Part shown: positions 31,119 to 32,198 of the stretch, piece after piece | Position numbering within the stretch: the first letter of the stretch is position 1 | How the letters are laid out: every line of letters starts with the position of its first letter | NCBI RefSeq assembly: GCF_013362995.1 | Contig: NZ_JABWDV010000374.1 | Location: forward strand, 1-32,198 | Direction: 5' to 3' | DNA length: 32,198 bases | DNA from: Streptomyces sp. TRM64462 | GTDB lineage: Bacteria; Actinomycetota; Actinomycetes; Streptomycetales; Streptomycetaceae | Translations under genes and position numbers: made by a program | The notes under the pieces: generated by a model | What the model was told of the DNA's origin: nothing | Seen by the model: the letters and a program-made list of their open reading frames with translations, nothing else | Database searches by the model: none

Positions 31119-31162
31119 AACGCCCCCGGGGCCGACTCCGGGCCGGTCGCGCCAGGGGCGTT
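31119..31162. terminator. Terminator-like structure after the DUF2993 gene
   Basis: Outer arms AACGCCCC/GGGGCGTT (8 bp) enclose an inner GGGGCC/GGCCGG-type stem. It lies between the DUF2993 stop (31254) and the cysA operon promoter. Confidence 0.5.
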
Positions 31163-31253
31163 CCCGCAGTTCGTCCAGGGGGCAGACGGCCGCGTCTCGC
31201 CATATGGGCAGCGGTCGGGTTCTGCCCGTCTCAGGCGTCTGCTTCCGGGCCTC

Positions 31254-31943
31254 TCAGCCCGCCAGGACGATGTTCTGGCCGCCGACCGTCACCGCCAGAC
31301 CGTCCGGCGTCGCCTCCACCTTCTGGATCCGCAGCCCCGCCGGGAAGCCCGCCACCTGGCGGTCGAAGTCCGTCCGCTGCCGGACCATCTCCTCCAGCGT
31401 CGGGATGCCCTCACCGGGCACCTTGTCGGCGCGCACCCGCAGCGTGTCGCCGTCGACGACGCTCACCGTGGACAGCACGCTGCGCGTGAGCCGCTGCCCC
31501 AGGACCTCGACCGTGCCGGTCACCTTGATCTTGCCGTTGCCGCCGTACTCCAGCGTGACGTCGCTCTTGGAGACCTTCTTCAGCTCGTCGTACGAGATCC
31601 GCGCCGTGCCGGTCGCGGTGGCGGCGACCGCGCGCGAGAAGTTGTTCTCCAGCCGTACGCGGTGCAGCTCCGCGCTCATCTCGCCGACCCGCACCTGCTG
31701 GTCGCCGACCTTCGCCGCCACACCCGTGAGGCTGATGTCGACCTGCTCCAGCTCCTTGCCCAGCGCCTGGGTCAGGAACGGGAAGCCCTTGATGGACACG
31801 TCCGGCGCCGCCGCCAGGCCCTGATTGGCCTGAATGCGGTCCGCGGCCTCGGACTCGGCGGCGTTCAGCGCGAGCCGGTCCCCGATGACGAAGAGGCCAC
31901 CGAGGACGACGGCGATGATCAGCAGTATTCGCAGTGCTCGCAT
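31254..31943 (-). CDS. DUF2993 (LmeA-like) membrane-anchored protein
   Basis: A 229-residue protein with an N-terminal membrane anchor or uncleaved signal (residues 4-22, RILLIIAVVLGGLFVIGDRL) and an external DUF2993 domain: VSIKGFPFLTQALGKELEQVDISLTGV, a strand-rich middle and GLAVTVGGQNIVLAG at the end. In mycobacteria the related LmeA binds phosphoinositides and supports lipomannan and envelope integrity. Here only an envelope-lipid role can be inferred. GGGGGAA lies 9 nt or so before the ATG at 31943. The 158-bp gap upstream contains a short tandem repeat. Confidence 0.92.
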   Translation of the reverse strand: MRALRILLIIAVVLGGLFVIGDRLALNAAESEAADRIQANQGLAAAPDVSIKGFPFLTQALGKELEQVDISLTGVAAKVGDQQVRVGEMSAELHRVRLENNFSRAVAATATGTARISYDELKKVSKSDVTLEYGGNGKIKVTGTVEVLGQRLTRSVLSTVSVVDGDTLRVRADKVPGEGIPTLEEMVRQRTDFDRQVAGFPAGLRIQKVEATPDGLAVTVGGQNIVLAG

Positions 31944-31979
31944 GCTCGGTGTTCCCCCGCCTGTCTGTCGGTGCGGTAT

Positions 31980-32001
31980 GCCCCGGGTACGCCCCGGGTA
32001 C
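31980..32001. repeat. 11-bp tandem repeat
   Basis: Two perfect copies of GCCCCGGGTAC upstream of the DUF2993 gene; each is near-palindromic (CCCCGGGTAC). Confidence 0.7.
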
Positions 32002-32101
32002 GGCCCCTTCCCCGGATGTCAGTGATCGACGAACGAGGTTACCGATTGGTTCCCTCAGGCCCGGTCACCCGCCGGGCCGGCGGTCCCGGCGGCCCCGCCG
32101 G

Positions 32102-32198
32102 TCAGCCCAGGGCGCGGCCCAGCAGGTACACCACGGGCGCGGCCGCCGCGAGCGGCAGGGCGACGCCCGCGGTCATGTGGACGAACCGGGACGGGTAG
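32102..32198 (-). CDS. 3' end of a membrane protein gene (partial)
   Basis: The frame runs off the right edge. The last 31 residues (beginning YPSRFVHMTAGVALPLA and ending LLGRALG) include one hydrophobic helix. Family cannot be assigned from this much. Confidence 0.45.
   Translation of the reverse strand, partial: YPSRFVHMTAGVALPLAAAAPVVYLLGRALG

Overview
This 32.2-kb window is high-GC actinobacterial DNA, almost certainly a Streptomyces chromosome. The evidence is the divergent phoRP/phoU locus with a PHO box, mycothiol synthesis (mshA), the WhiG anti-sigma factor RsiG, a Nur-type nickel regulator with its known His ligands, and the cysA/sseC pair. There is no IS element, prophage, CRISPR array, tRNA or rRNA.

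Layout. 1-3.4 kb: phoP-phoR (minus) face phoU (plus) across a PHO box; a 53-residue Cys-rich peptide follows phoU. A 63-bp piece of the phoP 3' end is repeated at the left edge. 3.4-9.4 kb: a GGCT-fold protein and gpmA, an MFS exporter, a YbjN protein and mshA, and a methyltransferase. The mshA leader holds a possible SigR promoter, a hairpin, a 9-bp minisatellite and a Cys-containing upstream ORF that overlaps the mshA start. 9.6-13.8 kb: a secreted NlpC/P60 hydrolase, a receiver-PP2C phosphatase, a DUF2516 membrane protein, an HBHA-like protein and its HTH neighbour. 13.9-18.9 kb looks accessory: a rifampicin monooxygenase gene (rox) with a RAE-like element, an HxlR regulator divergent from an imine-reductase-like enzyme, a DinB/mycothiol-transferase-like protein and an ArsR-like regulator. 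18.9-22.6 kb: a mercaptopyruvate-type sulfurtransferase overlapping an ATP-grasp ligase, then an Eis-like acetyltransferase. 22.7-26.1 kb: rsiG, dtd, ygfZ, nur, nitrobindin and a 33-residue membrane peptide. 26.3-28.8 kb: three related single-pass membrane proteins in one overlapping operon. 28.9-32.2 kb: a DsrE-like protein, DUF3099, the sseC-cysA sulfur operon behind a short Cys leader peptide, a DUF2993 protein and the 3' end of one more gene.

Two themes stand out. The first is thiol and sulfur biology: mshA, a possible mycothiol transferase, two rhodanese-type sulfurtransferases, SseC, a DsrE-like protein, a Cys-rich peptide and two short Cys-containing upstream ORFs. The second is transcription without a 5' leader: at least ten starts have a TANNNT -10 hexamer exactly 6 or 7 nt upstream and usually no Shine-Dalgarno sequence. 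Short tandem repeats are also unusually common, both between and inside genes.
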